Shown piece after piece: positions 26,350 through 34,895 of a DNA stretch of 64,000 nucleotides. How positions within the stretch are numbered: position 1 is the first letter of the stretch; every line of letters begins with the position of its first letter. The notes under the pieces are model-generated. The model ran no database searches, had not been told where the DNA came from, and saw only the letters and a list, made by a program, of their open reading frames with translations. The DNA is from an uncultured Oscillospiraceae bacterium (lineage in GTDB: Bacteria; Bacillota; Clostridia; Oscillospirales; Acutalibacteraceae): NCBI GenBank assembly GCA_948471205.1, contig CAOKRT010000007.1, positions 35,195-99,194 on the forward strand, read 5' to 3'. The translations under genes were made by a program, and so were the position numbers.

Positions 26350-27579
26350 TTAACCAAGAAGTGTTAAAAGCACACCTGCTGCAACAGCAGAGCCTATAAC
26401 ACCGGATACGTTTGGTCCCATTGCATGCATAAGCAGGAAGTTGGATGGATTTTCCCTCTGTCCTTCCTTTTGGCTTACACGGGCTGCCATAGGAACAGCA
26501 GATACACCTGCCGAACCAATAAGCGGATTAACCTTGCCCTTTGTGAAAATATACATCAGTTTGCCGAAAAGAACACCGCTTGCCGTTCCAACAGCAAAGG
26601 CAACAAGTCCAAGTCCTATAATAGATATGGTTTTCAATGTAAGGAAAGACTGTGCACTTGTTGTTGCACCAACAGAAATACCAAGCATAATAGTAACAAT
26701 ATTCATCAATTCATTTTGTGCAGCCTTTGCAATACGTTCTGTTCTGCCGCTTTCCTTAAGCAGGTTACCGAACATCAGCATACCCACAAGTGCACCGGCA
26801 TCCGGAAGAAGCAGGGCAACAATTACTGTTACCATTATCGGGAACAGAATTTTTTCCAGCTTTGATACAGGACGAAGATTGCCCATTACAACACTGCGCT
26901 CTTTCTTTGAAGTTAAAGCACGCATTATAGGCGGCTGAATAACAGGAACAAGCGCCATATAGGAATATGCGGCAACGGCAATTGTGCCAAGCAGCGCCGG
27001 CGCCAAAATAGATGTTACAAAAATAGCCGTAGGTCCGTCTGCACCGCCGATTATTGCAATTGCGCCCGATTCCTGCGGTGTAAAGCCAAGCAGCGTAGCA
27101 CCGATATAGGTAAAGAAAATACCAAACTGTGCGGCCGCACCCAAAATAAAGCTTTTCGGATTTGCGATAAGAGGAGAAAAGTCTGTCATAGAACCGATGC
27201 CAAGGAAAATAAGCGGAGGATAAATACCTGCTTTAACGCCAAAGTAAAGAAAATCCATAAGACCTGCGGACAAGCCTGTTACCCATACTTCATTTACCTC
27301 GTCCCACACTCTGCCGCGGGCAACAAGTTCTATAAAATTATGCATATCATGATACTGAACTGCAAGATTTGCACCGGGTATATTTGCAAGAAGCATACCA
27401 AAGGCAATCGGAATCATAAGAAGCGGTTCAAATCCTTTTTTTATACCAAGCCATAAAAAGAAGAACGCCATTAGCAACATGATAAGATTTTTATATCCGC
27501 CCTCTGTGAAGAAAAATGCATAACCGCTGTTTGCAAAAATATCAACTATGGCGCCCCATACGCCCTGTAAAATTTCCAT
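26350..27579 (-). CDS. oadB: Sodium ion-translocating decarboxylase, beta subunit
   Basis: Membrane subunit of the oxaloacetate/methylmalonyl-CoA/glutaconyl-CoA decarboxylase family, which couples decarboxylation of a carboxybiotin carrier to Na+ export. The 409-aa protein is highly hydrophobic and has FLGIGSMTDFSPLIANPKS and the conserved ESGAIAIIGGADGPTAIF segment with Na+-site acidic residue, followed by NLLKESGRTER and the late GPNVSG. It follows the gamma subunit by 15 bases. No alpha (carboxyltransferase) or biotin carrier gene is near, so the substrate acid cannot be told. Confidence 0.95.
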   Translation of the reverse strand: MEILQGVWGAIVDIFANSGYAFFFTEGGYKNLIMLLMAFFFLWLGIKKGFEPLLMIPIAFGMLLANIPGANLAVQYHDMHNFIELVARGRVWDEVNEVWVTGLSAGLMDFLYFGVKAGIYPPLIFLGIGSMTDFSPLIANPKSFILGAAAQFGIFFTYIGATLLGFTPQESGAIAIIGGADGPTAIFVTSILAPALLGTIAVAAYSYMALVPVIQPPIMRALTSKKERSVVMGNLRPVSKLEKILFPIMVTVIVALLLPDAGALVGMLMFGNLLKESGRTERIAKAAQNELMNIVTIMLGISVGATTSAQSFLTLKTISIIGLGLVAFAVGTASGVLFGKLMYIFTKGKVNPLIGSAGVSAVPMAARVSQKEGQRENPSNFLLMHAMGPNVSGVIGSAVAAGVLLTLLG

Positions 27580-27594
27580 CTGTATACCCTCCTA

Positions 27595-28059
27595 TTAAAA
27601 TGCTCTTGTATTATCGGCAACGGCAGCTCTTGCCCATGGATTTCTGCTGCCGGCTTCTTTTCTTTTAACAGAACGGATAACAAAATTACTGCTGCCCTCG
27701 CTTGCGGCAATTGCGGCTGTGATTGCGGCAACCACTTCTTCGCTGACACCATGATCGGCAGCAACGGCTGCGGCCGGTTTTTGTACTGCTACTGTCGTTT
27801 TACTGGTTGCACTGTCTAAAACAGCGATAACCGATTCGGCATTGTTTTTATCTGCCTTTTTGGATTCTTTTCTTGCTTTCCTTTTCTTTGCAGAATTTTC
27901 AAGCCCGGAAACCAGCTTGCCGAATCCGCCGAAAACGCCGATAAGCACAAGAAGCACGCCAAGCACTATAACAATACCTGCAATTACAACGGTTGCAACC
28001 TGCGCCCAGTCTATATCAGATAAATAACTGTTTGAAACCGAAAGAGTAAATTGATACAT
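27595..28059 (-). CDS. oadG: OadG-family decarboxylase gamma subunit
   Basis: The 154-aa protein has one N-terminal membrane helix (about 21-45; TVVIAGIVIVLGVLLVLIGVFGGFGKL) followed by a Lys-rich then Ala-rich cytoplasmic region (EEVVAAITAAIAAS) and NPWARAA, the pattern of OadG/MmdD subunits that tether the soluble alpha subunit to the beta subunit. It immediately precedes the beta subunit gene. The ribosome site is GGGGGA. Confidence 0.88.
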   Translation of the reverse strand: MYQFTLSVSNSYLSDIDWAQVATVVIAGIVIVLGVLLVLIGVFGGFGKLVSGLENSAKKRKARKESKKADKNNAESVIAVLDSATSKTTVAVQKPAAAVAADHGVSEEVVAAITAAIAASEGSSNFVIRSVKRKEAGSRNPWARAAVADNTRAF

Positions 28060-28092
28060 TCAAACATTCCCCCATTATATTAAATCAGTAGT

Positions 28093-28121
28093 ATTATAAA
28101 TCAGTTCTTTCCATTTTTCAA
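28093..28121 (-). promoter_or_regulatory. Putative sigma-A promoter of oadG-oadB
   Basis: Minus strand TTGAAA (28116-28121), 17-bp spacer, TATAAT (28093-28098). Confidence 0.75.
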
Positions 28122-28223
28122 CATAAATTTTTAATATTGTTGAAATAGCCTGCACTTTGCTCTGTTATTTCCTTTTTTGCATGGAAAAAAGCAATAAAAT
28201 CCGTATAAAAATATTATATTCCC

Positions 28224-28251
28224 TTGATTTATTTTCGTAATGGTATATAAT
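28224..28251 (+). promoter_or_regulatory. Putative promoter of the 45-codon membrane peptide gene
   Basis: TTGATT (28224-28229), 16-bp spacer, TATAAT (28246-28251), about 80 bases upstream of the start codon. Confidence 0.6.
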
Positions 28252-28332
28252 AAGTTATACTGTATGGTTTGCATGCTTATAATTTTTTGTGCGCTGTGCA
28301 CCCACTGTACTATTATTAACAACGGAGGATAA

Positions 28333-28470
28333 ATGATGAAAAAAGAAACGCTTATCATTGCAATTTTAATTGCACTTATTATTTTGTGGATAACAGAAAC
28401 CGTTGGAATGAGAAAAACATCAAGAATCCTCGGCGGTGCAATTGATATCGGATTTTCAATGCTTAGATAA
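28333..28470 (+). CDS. Small single-pass membrane peptide, 45 aa
   Basis: A strong GGAGG lies six bases before an ATGATG start. The 45-residue product begins MMKKETL, continues with a hydrophobic helix (about residues 7-20, IIAILIALIILWI) and ends with a basic/amphipathic tail (MRKTSRILGGAIDIGFSMLR). It has its own promoter-like sequence and a 14-bp-stem terminator directly behind the stop, so it is a self-contained transcription unit. I do not recognise the family; a regulatory small membrane protein or a type I toxin-like peptide are both possible. Confidence 0.7.
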   Translation: MMKKETLIIAILIALIILWITETVGMRKTSRILGGAIDIGFSMLR

Positions 28471-28480
28471 ATATGGAAAA

Positions 28481-28517
28481 AACACCCTTTATGAAAATCA
28501 TAAAGGGTGTTTTTGTT
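28481..28517. terminator. Bidirectional terminator
   Basis: AACACCCTTTATGA (28481-28494) and TCATAAAGGGTGTT (28498-28511) form a perfect 14-bp stem with T-runs on both strands. It serves the small peptide gene (+) and the ABC permease gene (-). Confidence 0.92.
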
Positions 28518-28528
28518 TAGAATGAGTC

Positions 28529-30511
28529 TTATTTTTCTATATTTGTATTTGGATATAGATTATCTTCTGCCGCCTCATCATATGCGGCTGCAATGCTCTG
28601 CTTCAACAGTTTCGTATCGCATGTATAACCCAATTCCTCAAGATATGCTAATGACTCACGGCTGTCTTTTGTAATAACAAAGTGTAATGAATCTGTAAGC
28701 CAGCTTGTGTATGGAACTTCCTCAAGATACTTATCTTCATATTCTTCAATTTCATCGGCTGTCATATTTTTAAGCAAGACCCGCTGTTCTTTTGAAGCTA
28801 TATTTGTTAAAACACAAAAATTGGCTTCTGCCACATAATCCAGTTCAAAATCATAACCGGGCCAATAATTGAAATTGGCATTTACCAGTTCAAAAAATAT
28901 CGGTGCCGGAACACATTGCATATCTTTTTTTATCTTTTCCAAAAGAATGAAATATTCATTAGAATTCAGTAAAATCTCACTGCCAGACATCTCTTCTCCC
29001 GAATGGGTAAATGCTTCAGGATAATTCAAAAACATATTTGAATAAAGAACATCCTCTTTTTTTATATTAAACGGCTTAACTTGGTTTATACCTTCTTCTG
29101 TTTTAAGAAGATCCGCAAATTCATTGCATAAATCATTTGCTTCTACACAATAAAAGCGTGTGGATTTCCTGCCGTTTTTTAAAATATATTCAATTTTTAT
29201 CGAGCTGTAACCATTTTTGTAATATTCGTCAGAATAAACATTTTTCCTTGTTTTATCTGAAACCATTTTTCCGTGGAGAGCAAAAAGCTTTTCTTTGGCT
29301 TCATCTGATGCAAATCTGTATTTATATCTGCCCTCTTCATCCTCAATGTTTTCTATCTCATATAGATTATCAAGCGGAGATATACCGTATAACAAATCTG
29401 TTATATTTGACATACCGTAACTGCCGTAGCTGTAAACGATAGCATGATCAATCTCATTCGGTTTGGGAATATAGGATATATATTTCTCTCTTGGTCCTAT
29501 TTCAACACATATAATCAAAACAGCCGAAATTAATGCCGCTGAACCAAAACATTTTATTACGGGTTTTGCAAACGGTTTTCTGAAAAATATTGCAGAAAGC
29601 ACAACTGCTGTTACAATGCTGACAATTGTTGCGGCAATTATTCTTGTATACATTTTTGCTTCAGCCACACTGATGCACAATAAAATCTCTGACAAAATGC
29701 ACATAGTAATAATAACCGCCGGAATGAATTTCCCCGAAAGTGCATTTTCAGCAACTTCGGCCTTTCTTCGTTTAAATATAAACAGGCCTGCCGTATAAGC
29801 AATTGCCATTTGCATAACTGCAAACACCGCTTTCAGTGCAATATGATTAGCTCCGAGTATAGCAATGCCATACGGCGAAACATACAGTGCATTTGCCGTT
29901 TCAATCTGAAATCCCCAAATTGTGTTCAGATACCCCACTGCTCCGAATGCGCCTGTGCATACTACAACCATCGCAATGCCGTTAACAAAAATATAATGCC
30001 ATACTCTTCCGGAAAGCACTGCACTGAATATACTTACTGCAAAAGCCGCCGCCGACACCGTAAGAGAAACTGCCATTAGCTTTAAATAATAATTGAAATC
30101 AAACATTTTCATTTTTGAAGAAAATGTAAAATATACAGCCGCAATATATATAATATGCGAAATTACAATGCTCAATAATCCGAAAACAACATTTGCATTA
30201 TAATATGTGCCCCTTTTAACCGGCAGTGCAAACATAAAATCCACTGCTCTTCTGCTGTAAATTTCACGAAAAAGAACAACAGCAAGAACGATTCCCTGTA
30301 TCAGACAAATTACGGATGCATTCATAAAAATACTTTGCGATATTTCTTTGGTATGAATCTGTTCTTCCGTAAGTTTTTTAAAATACGGAGATAGAATCCA
30401 CACGGAAAACAGCGCAGTCACAGCCTGAAAAACTGCAAAAACCGCAAAATTTTTGCGAAAAGCCATTTTTAAAGCTTTCATAAAATTATTTAAATAATTT
30501 GTTGATGTCAT
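28529..30511 (-). CDS. ABC transporter permease (ABC-2-like membrane protein)
   Basis: The ~660-aa protein has about ten hydrophobic segments in its first 350 residues (for example IFMNASVICLIQGIVLAVVLF and YYLKLMAVSLTVSAAAFAV) and a ~310-residue polar C-terminal part with Tyr/Asn-rich sequence, probably extracytoplasmic. It pairs with the ATPase and YtrA-like regulator upstream, as in Clostridial ytrABC-type loci associated with cell-envelope stress. The ATG at 30511 (GGAGG nine bases before it) overlaps the ATPase gene by 26 bp; another Met at 30481 lacks a ribosome site. Substrate unknown. Confidence 0.82.
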   Translation of the reverse strand: MTSTNYLNNFMKALKMAFRKNFAVFAVFQAVTALFSVWILSPYFKKLTEEQIHTKEISQSIFMNASVICLIQGIVLAVVLFREIYSRRAVDFMFALPVKRGTYYNANVVFGLLSIVISHIIYIAAVYFTFSSKMKMFDFNYYLKLMAVSLTVSAAAFAVSIFSAVLSGRVWHYIFVNGIAMVVVCTGAFGAVGYLNTIWGFQIETANALYVSPYGIAILGANHIALKAVFAVMQMAIAYTAGLFIFKRRKAEVAENALSGKFIPAVIITMCILSEILLCISVAEAKMYTRIIAATIVSIVTAVVLSAIFFRKPFAKPVIKCFGSAALISAVLIICVEIGPREKYISYIPKPNEIDHAIVYSYGSYGMSNITDLLYGISPLDNLYEIENIEDEEGRYKYRFASDEAKEKLFALHGKMVSDKTRKNVYSDEYYKNGYSSIKIEYILKNGRKSTRFYCVEANDLCNEFADLLKTEEGINQVKPFNIKKEDVLYSNMFLNYPEAFTHSGEEMSGSEILLNSNEYFILLEKIKKDMQCVPAPIFFELVNANFNYWPGYDFELDYVAEANFCVLTNIASKEQRVLLKNMTADEIEEYEDKYLEEVPYTSWLTDSLHFVITKDSRESLAYLEELGYTCDTKLLKQSIAAAYDEAAEDNLYPNTNIEK

Positions 30512-31388
30512 AACCGGCTGCCTCCATTTCACTGATAAACAGTTCTTCAAGCGTAAGCGGAAGCATTTCGGAAAAAACAGGCTTTGCTGCTTCCACTGCC
30601 GCCATAATTTCCTCCTCGCCGCCTCTTACGGTAATCTGCGTCATTTTTCCCTGATGACTCTCTTTTAAAATGTTTATCTTTTCTTTTATGCTTGCGTAAT
30701 CCTCGGGATTTTCCAAAATAAACTGTACACGGTAAACGCCCATGGAACCGCCGTCTATATCTTGCTCAAGCAGTATTCCGCCAAGATGAAGAAGCCCTAT
30801 ATGATCGCAAAAACCCTCAAGCTCTCTTAAATTATGGCTGGCAATAACAATGGTTGCATTTGTTTCGGTAACATATTCAATCAGAATTTTCTTTACAAGC
30901 TCGCGCACAACAGGGTCAAGACCGTCAAAAATTTCATCAAACAAAATAAAATCCGGCTTATAGGCAAGCGCCAGTATAATTGCACTCTGCCGCTGCATAC
31001 CTTTGCTCATGGTCGATATTTTCTTTTTGGTTTCCACCGGAAAAACGCTTTTCAAATATTCATATTGTTCGTCGCTCCATCCGGGATACATTGTTTTGAT
31101 ATACCTTGCCATGCTTTCAACGGTTGCACCCGGAAAGAAATAAGGATAATCGGAAACAAATGCCGTTCTTGCTTTGATTCTGTTGTTTTCAAAAGGCGCC
31201 TCTCCATTTAAATATACATTACCCGAATCCGGCTGAAAAACGCCTGCCATAATGCGAAGCAGTGTGCTTTTTCCTGCTCCGTTTGAACCTACAAGACCAA
31301 AAACGGAACCGTCTGCAACAGAAAAGGAAATATGATCAAGTGCTTTTGTTTTACCAAATGCTTTAGATAAATTTTTAATCTCAATCAT
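30486..31388 (-). CDS. ABC transporter ATP-binding protein
   Basis: 300-aa nucleotide-binding subunit: Walker A GLVGSNGAGKST (~34-45), signature MSKGMQRQ, Walker B PDFILFDEIFDGLDPV and switch His in IASHNLRELE. The signature deviates from LSGGQ, as is common in the YtrB/CcmA-like subfamily. It sits six bases after the GntR gene and overlaps the permease gene, forming a three-gene operon. Confidence 0.95.
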   Translation of the reverse strand: MIEIKNLSKAFGKTKALDHISFSVADGSVFGLVGSNGAGKSTLLRIMAGVFQPDSGNVYLNGEAPFENNRIKARTAFVSDYPYFFPGATVESMARYIKTMYPGWSDEQYEYLKSVFPVETKKKISTMSKGMQRQSAIILALAYKPDFILFDEIFDGLDPVVRELVKKILIEYVTETNATIVIASHNLRELEGFCDHIGLLHLGGILLEQDIDGGSMGVYRVQFILENPEDYASIKEKINILKESHQGKMTQITVRGGEEEIMAAVEAAKPVFSEMLPLTLEELFISEMEAAGYDINKLFK

Positions 31389-31394
31389 CTTATA

Positions 31395-31754
31395 TCAACC
31401 CTCCCAGATTTCATTTACAATGCCGATTACTTCATCCTTGCTTACGCCGGAATTTTTTGCGTCGCAAAGCACATTTTTAATTTCCTCTGCTGCCATTTTG
31501 TGAATATTTTTAAGCGTGGATTCACCCTTAACAAACACACCCTTGCCCGCAACAGTATAAATAACACCGTTTGCTTCCAGATTTTTATATGCCTTTGAAA
31601 CTGTATTCGGATTAATGCCAAGCTCGCATGCCAGCGATCTTACAGACGGGAGCATGCTGTTTTTTTCATATATCCCCAAATTAATATATTTTACTATATT
31701 TTTTTCAAGCTGTGTATAAATCGGATCCTTGCTTTTGGTGTCTAAAGAAAACAT
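31395..31754 (-). CDS. GntR-family regulator, YtrA subfamily
   Basis: The 119-aa protein is a winged helix (IYTQLEKNIVKYINLGIY, LPSVRSLACELGINPNTVSKAYKNLEANGVIYTVAGKGVFV) plus a short helical C-terminal dimerisation arm, the YtrA layout without a large ligand domain. Such proteins repress their own ABC operon and respond to envelope-active antibiotics in characterised cases. The ATG at 31754 follows AAGGAGGGGG. A palindromic operator lies at its promoter. Confidence 0.92.
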   Translation of the reverse strand: MFSLDTKSKDPIYTQLEKNIVKYINLGIYEKNSMLPSVRSLACELGINPNTVSKAYKNLEANGVIYTVAGKGVFVKGESTLKNIHKMAAEEIKNVLCDAKNSGVSKDEVIGIVNEIWEG

Positions 31755-31828
31755 ATTAACCCCCTCCTTATTTTTAAACATATGTTCCGATACATATTAT
31801 AAATAAAATGCATCCGAAAGTTCGTTTT

Positions 31829-31892
31829 AACTGTACTATCATTAGCAGTACAGTTATATTTTTAAGATATCATAAAAAAAACGCTTTGTCAA
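31829..31892 (-). promoter_or_regulatory. Promoter and palindromic operator of the GntR-ABC operon
   Basis: Minus strand: perfect TTGACA (31887-31892), 17-bp spacer, TATCTT (31864-31869). Just downstream of the expected start, AACTGTACT (31829-31837) and AGTACAGTT (31847-31855) are perfect 9-bp arms around 9 bases. The placement fits repression by the GntR protein encoded next. Confidence 0.8.
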
Positions 31893-31917
31893 CCGTGATA
31901 TTTAAAATAAAAACAAA

Positions 31918-31952
31918 AAGCCGGAAAAACAGTGTAATACTGTTTTCCGGTT
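31918..31952 (-). terminator. Terminator after the LRR/dockerin gene
   Basis: CCGGAAAA...ACAGT pairs with ACTG...TTTTCCGG between 31921 and 31950 with a one-base bulge. The minus strand continues CTTTTTGTTTTTATTT. Confidence 0.75.
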
Positions 31953-32005
31953 TTGTTATATCCGTTATTCCTACTCAGCCGGTTTCCTGTTATTCCAAAC
32001 AGTTT

Positions 32006-33160
32006 TTAGTCATCATACGAAAATCCGACGGTTGCATAAACTACTCCTGCATCAGAAACGGTAACATAGGAATCTCCGTCTAAATCATATAATGCCGCAT
32101 CCTCATCATGGCTTGCTGCATTTCTGTAAATTGTTTCAGCATCAACAGCCGTAACGGTATCATCCTTATTAAAATCACATGTTATCAAAGGAATTGATTT
32201 TTCTTTGGTGGATATATAATTATCTGTTTTAGATGCAACAAAATATTTATTTCTTTTTATTGCAAATTCTCCATCAAGCACAATTCTGTACTTACTGCCG
32301 ATGGAAAGCTGTTCAAAGAAAAATTTTCCTTCTTCATCTAATTGTTGTTTTTTTATCAAAACATCTCTTTCATCATACAAATATGCAATTCCTAATTTGT
32401 ACGGTTTTCCATGTGAATTTTTTTCATTTGCAGCATTCATAATAGATACATAGCCTGTTACATTAGAAACCAGGTTTGAAGAAAAACCGTAATTCATGGA
32501 CTGCGCATAATTTTTTATATAAGAATCTGTTGGGTCATCATCATAAAAAACTAAATTGCTGCAATTTTCAAAAGCATTTCTTCCTATTGAATCGATGTAG
32601 AACGCATTTGTAACGCATTCCAAGGAAATGCAGCCGGAAAAGGCATTGGATAAAATATCCACATAGCTGTTGATAATAACTGTTCTAAGATTTGTACAGT
32701 TCTTAAAAGCACTGTTTTCTATCATCTCAACATCTACGGGAATATTTATATATTCCAGATTCATGCATCCTTCAAAACTGCTTAACGGTATATGATTCAT
32801 ATGCGTAGGAAATATAATACTTTTTATTTTTGTATTTGTAAAGCTGTAATCATCAAGGTATGTACAGGCCGACAAATCAATTTCACCGACAATATCAGTG
32901 CCGCTCAAATCTATTTCTGTAAGATAATACTCATTGTCAAAAACACGCCACTGTATATTTTCAATTGACAGCGGATTTTCTATATCCCAATTCAAAATTC
33001 CCGAATTTGCATTATATATTTTTTCGACAACAGCCAAATCATCGGAATTTATATTATTTGTTTCATCTGCAAATACTGACAAAGACAGTAAAGGTATCGC
33101 TATTAAAATTGTTGCAAAACATGTCAGGATTTTTATCCATACCTTCTTTTTTACTTTCAT
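32006..33160 (-). CDS. Secreted BspA-like leucine-rich-repeat protein with dockerin-like C-terminus
   Basis: Residues ~1-31 form a signal peptide (basic KVKKKVWIK, then a hydrophobic stretch to SVFA). Residues ~60-215 are LRR_5/BspA-type repeats (NIQWRVFDNEYYLTEIDLSG, YDDYSFTNTKIKSIIFP-like units, ENSAFKNCTNLRTVIIN, GRNAFENCSNLVFYD). A beta-rich segment follows (~220-320). The C-terminal ~60 residues contain two dockerin-type calcium loops, DFNKDDTVTAVDA and DLDGDSYVTVSDA. No cell-wall anchor is seen, so attachment may be through a cohesin elsewhere in the genome. The target ligand is unknown. Confidence 0.85.
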   Translation of the reverse strand: MKVKKKVWIKILTCFATILIAIPLLSLSVFADETNNINSDDLAVVEKIYNANSGILNWDIENPLSIENIQWRVFDNEYYLTEIDLSGTDIVGEIDLSACTYLDDYSFTNTKIKSIIFPTHMNHIPLSSFEGCMNLEYINIPVDVEMIENSAFKNCTNLRTVIINSYVDILSNAFSGCISLECVTNAFYIDSIGRNAFENCSNLVFYDDDPTDSYIKNYAQSMNYGFSSNLVSNVTGYVSIMNAANEKNSHGKPYKLGIAYLYDERDVLIKKQQLDEEGKFFFEQLSIGSKYRIVLDGEFAIKRNKYFVASKTDNYISTKEKSIPLITCDFNKDDTVTAVDAETIYRNAASHDEDAALYDLDGDSYVTVSDAGVVYATVGFSYDD

Positions 33161-33254
33161 AAATTTTACCCTCTTACTTTAATAAACTATCTTTTGGAAA
33201 AGTACCCTTTTCATCATTAGATTTGCGCTTGTACTGACAATGTCACCCCCCTAA

Positions 33255-34781
33255 TCATTCCCACTCCACCGTTCCGGGTGGTTTGGAAGTTATGTCGTAA
33301 ACCACTCTGTTAACGCCTTTTACTTCATTTGTAATTCTGTTTGAAACCCTTGCAAGAATATCATAAGGAATTCTGGCCCAATCGGCAGTCATAAAATCGT
33401 CTGTTGTTACGGCCCTTACGGCAACAAGGTTTTCATATGTTCTGTGGTCACCCATTACGCCAACAGTTTTTACACCGGTAAGCACACAGAAAAACTGTGA
33501 AAGTTCCTTTTCATAACCGTTTTTCGCCATTTCGTCACGCAGAACCCAATCGGCATTCTGAAGTATACTGATTTTTTCAGCAGTAATTTCGCCTATGATT
33601 CTTACACCCAACCCCGGACCGGGAAACGGCTGGCGCCATACAAGTTCTTTCGGAATTCCAAGCTTTTCGCCTACTTTGCGCACTTCATCCTTAAATAAAT
33701 CCGCAAGCGGTTCAATAACATCCAAAAAGAAAACATCCTTCGGCAGATTTACACGGTTGTGATGTGTTTTTATAACATCGGCATCGCCTTTTCCGCTTTC
33801 AATACAGTCGGGATAAATGGTGCCCTGTGCAAAATAACCCTTGTTATTCTGCTTTCTTATTTCATTCCAGAAAACATTGAAAAATTCCGTTCCGATAATT
33901 TTACGTTTCTGTTCAGGTTCTGTTACATTGCGAAGCTTGTCCAAAAACTGTGTGCGGCAGTTGACACGTACAAAATTCATATCAAAAAGAGACGTAAAGG
34001 TATTTTCAACAAAATCACCTTCATCCTTTCGCATAAGACCGTGATCAACAAACACACAGGTAAGCTGTTTGCCCACCGCTTTCGAAAGCAGACCGGCTGC
34101 AACAGAAGAATCCACACCGCCAGAAAGACCGAGAATTACATTTTTATCCCCTATCTGCTTTCTGAGTTTTTCAACCGTTATTTCAATAAAATTATCCATC
34201 TGCCAGTCGCCGCGGCAGCGGCACACTTCGTAAAGAAAATTTCTGAGAACGGCATTGCCGTATTCGCTGTGCGTTACTTCGGGATGAAACTGAACAGCAT
34301 AAATCTTTTTATCTGTATTCTGCATTGCGGCATACGGACAATCTTCGGTTAATCCGATTCCTTCAAACCCCTGCGGCAATTGTGCAATTCTGTCTGTATG
34401 GCTCATCCAAACAATACTTTTTTCCGGCACATCCTTAAAAACCGGTGAATTTTTTGCCGTTAATTCGATTTTCCCATATTCGCTTACCGGCGCAGTTTCA
34501 ACAACACCGCCGGCCATCCATGCAATTAACTGGCAGCCATAGCATATTCCAAGTATCGGAATATCCAAATCCAGAATTTCTTTTGCATAATGCGGCGAGG
34601 ACATATCAAAAACAGAATTCGGCCCGCCCGTAAATATAATTCCCTTGTAACCATTCTTTTTAATTGTTTCCATAGGCACTGTGTACGGCAGAATTTCCGC
34701 ATAAACACCGTTGTCCCGCACACGCCTGGCTATCAGCTGATTATACTGACCGCCGAAATCAAGTACCAATATTTTTTCCAT
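33255..34781 (-). CDS. guaA: GMP synthase (glutamine-hydrolysing), full length
   Basis: Final step of GMP synthesis from XMP. The class I glutamine amidotransferase domain has DFGGQYNQLIARRVRD, the nucleophile in GICYGCQLIAW and the His/Glu pair in VQFHPEVTHSEYG; the ATP-PPase loop is [14 protein letters not shown], then YRQ-type [16 protein letters not shown] and the C-terminal KPPGTVEWE. The ATG at 34781 with AGGAGG upstream is preferred over a longer frame, giving the usual 508 aa. It duplicates the function of the GATase-less copy at 1595-2575; the two are moderately similar, not recent copies. Confidence 0.97.
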   Translation of the reverse strand: MEKILVLDFGGQYNQLIARRVRDNGVYAEILPYTVPMETIKKNGYKGIIFTGGPNSVFDMSSPHYAKEILDLDIPILGICYGCQLIAWMAGGVVETAPVSEYGKIELTAKNSPVFKDVPEKSIVWMSHTDRIAQLPQGFEGIGLTEDCPYAAMQNTDKKIYAVQFHPEVTHSEYGNAVLRNFLYEVCRCRGDWQMDNFIEITVEKLRKQIGDKNVILGLSGGVDSSVAAGLLSKAVGKQLTCVFVDHGLMRKDEGDFVENTFTSLFDMNFVRVNCRTQFLDKLRNVTEPEQKRKIIGTEFFNVFWNEIRKQNNKGYFAQGTIYPDCIESGKGDADVIKTHHNRVNLPKDVFFLDVIEPLADLFKDEVRKVGEKLGIPKELVWRQPFPGPGLGVRIIGEITAEKISILQNADWVLRDEMAKNGYEKELSQFFCVLTGVKTVGVMGDHRTYENLVAVRAVTTDDFMTADWARIPYDILARVSNRITNEVKGVNRVVYDITSKPPGTVEWE

Positions 34782-34802
34782 ATCCGTCCTCCTGAATGCA
34801 TC

Positions 34803-34874
34803 AGGCAGATTCACTGCCTTTTTATGCCGCATATATAATAAAGGAATTATATAAAATAAATCCCTGCATTTCAA
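34803..34874 (-). promoter_or_regulatory. guaA promoter and leader hairpin
   Basis: Minus strand TTGAAA (34869-34874), 17-bp spacer, TATAAT (34846-34851). In the leader, AGGCAG (34803-34808) and CTGCCT (34814-34819) form a perfect 6-bp hairpin, about 15 bases before the Shine-Dalgarno. No purine riboswitch core was recognised. Confidence 0.65.
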
Positions 34875-34895
34875 TAGTTTGATAAAACATTTCTT

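Noticed and set aside
33759-34352. 197-codon plus-strand frame opposite the full-length guaA
   Set aside because: Antisense to conserved guaA motifs, Cys/Phe-rich shadow composition and no ribosome site.
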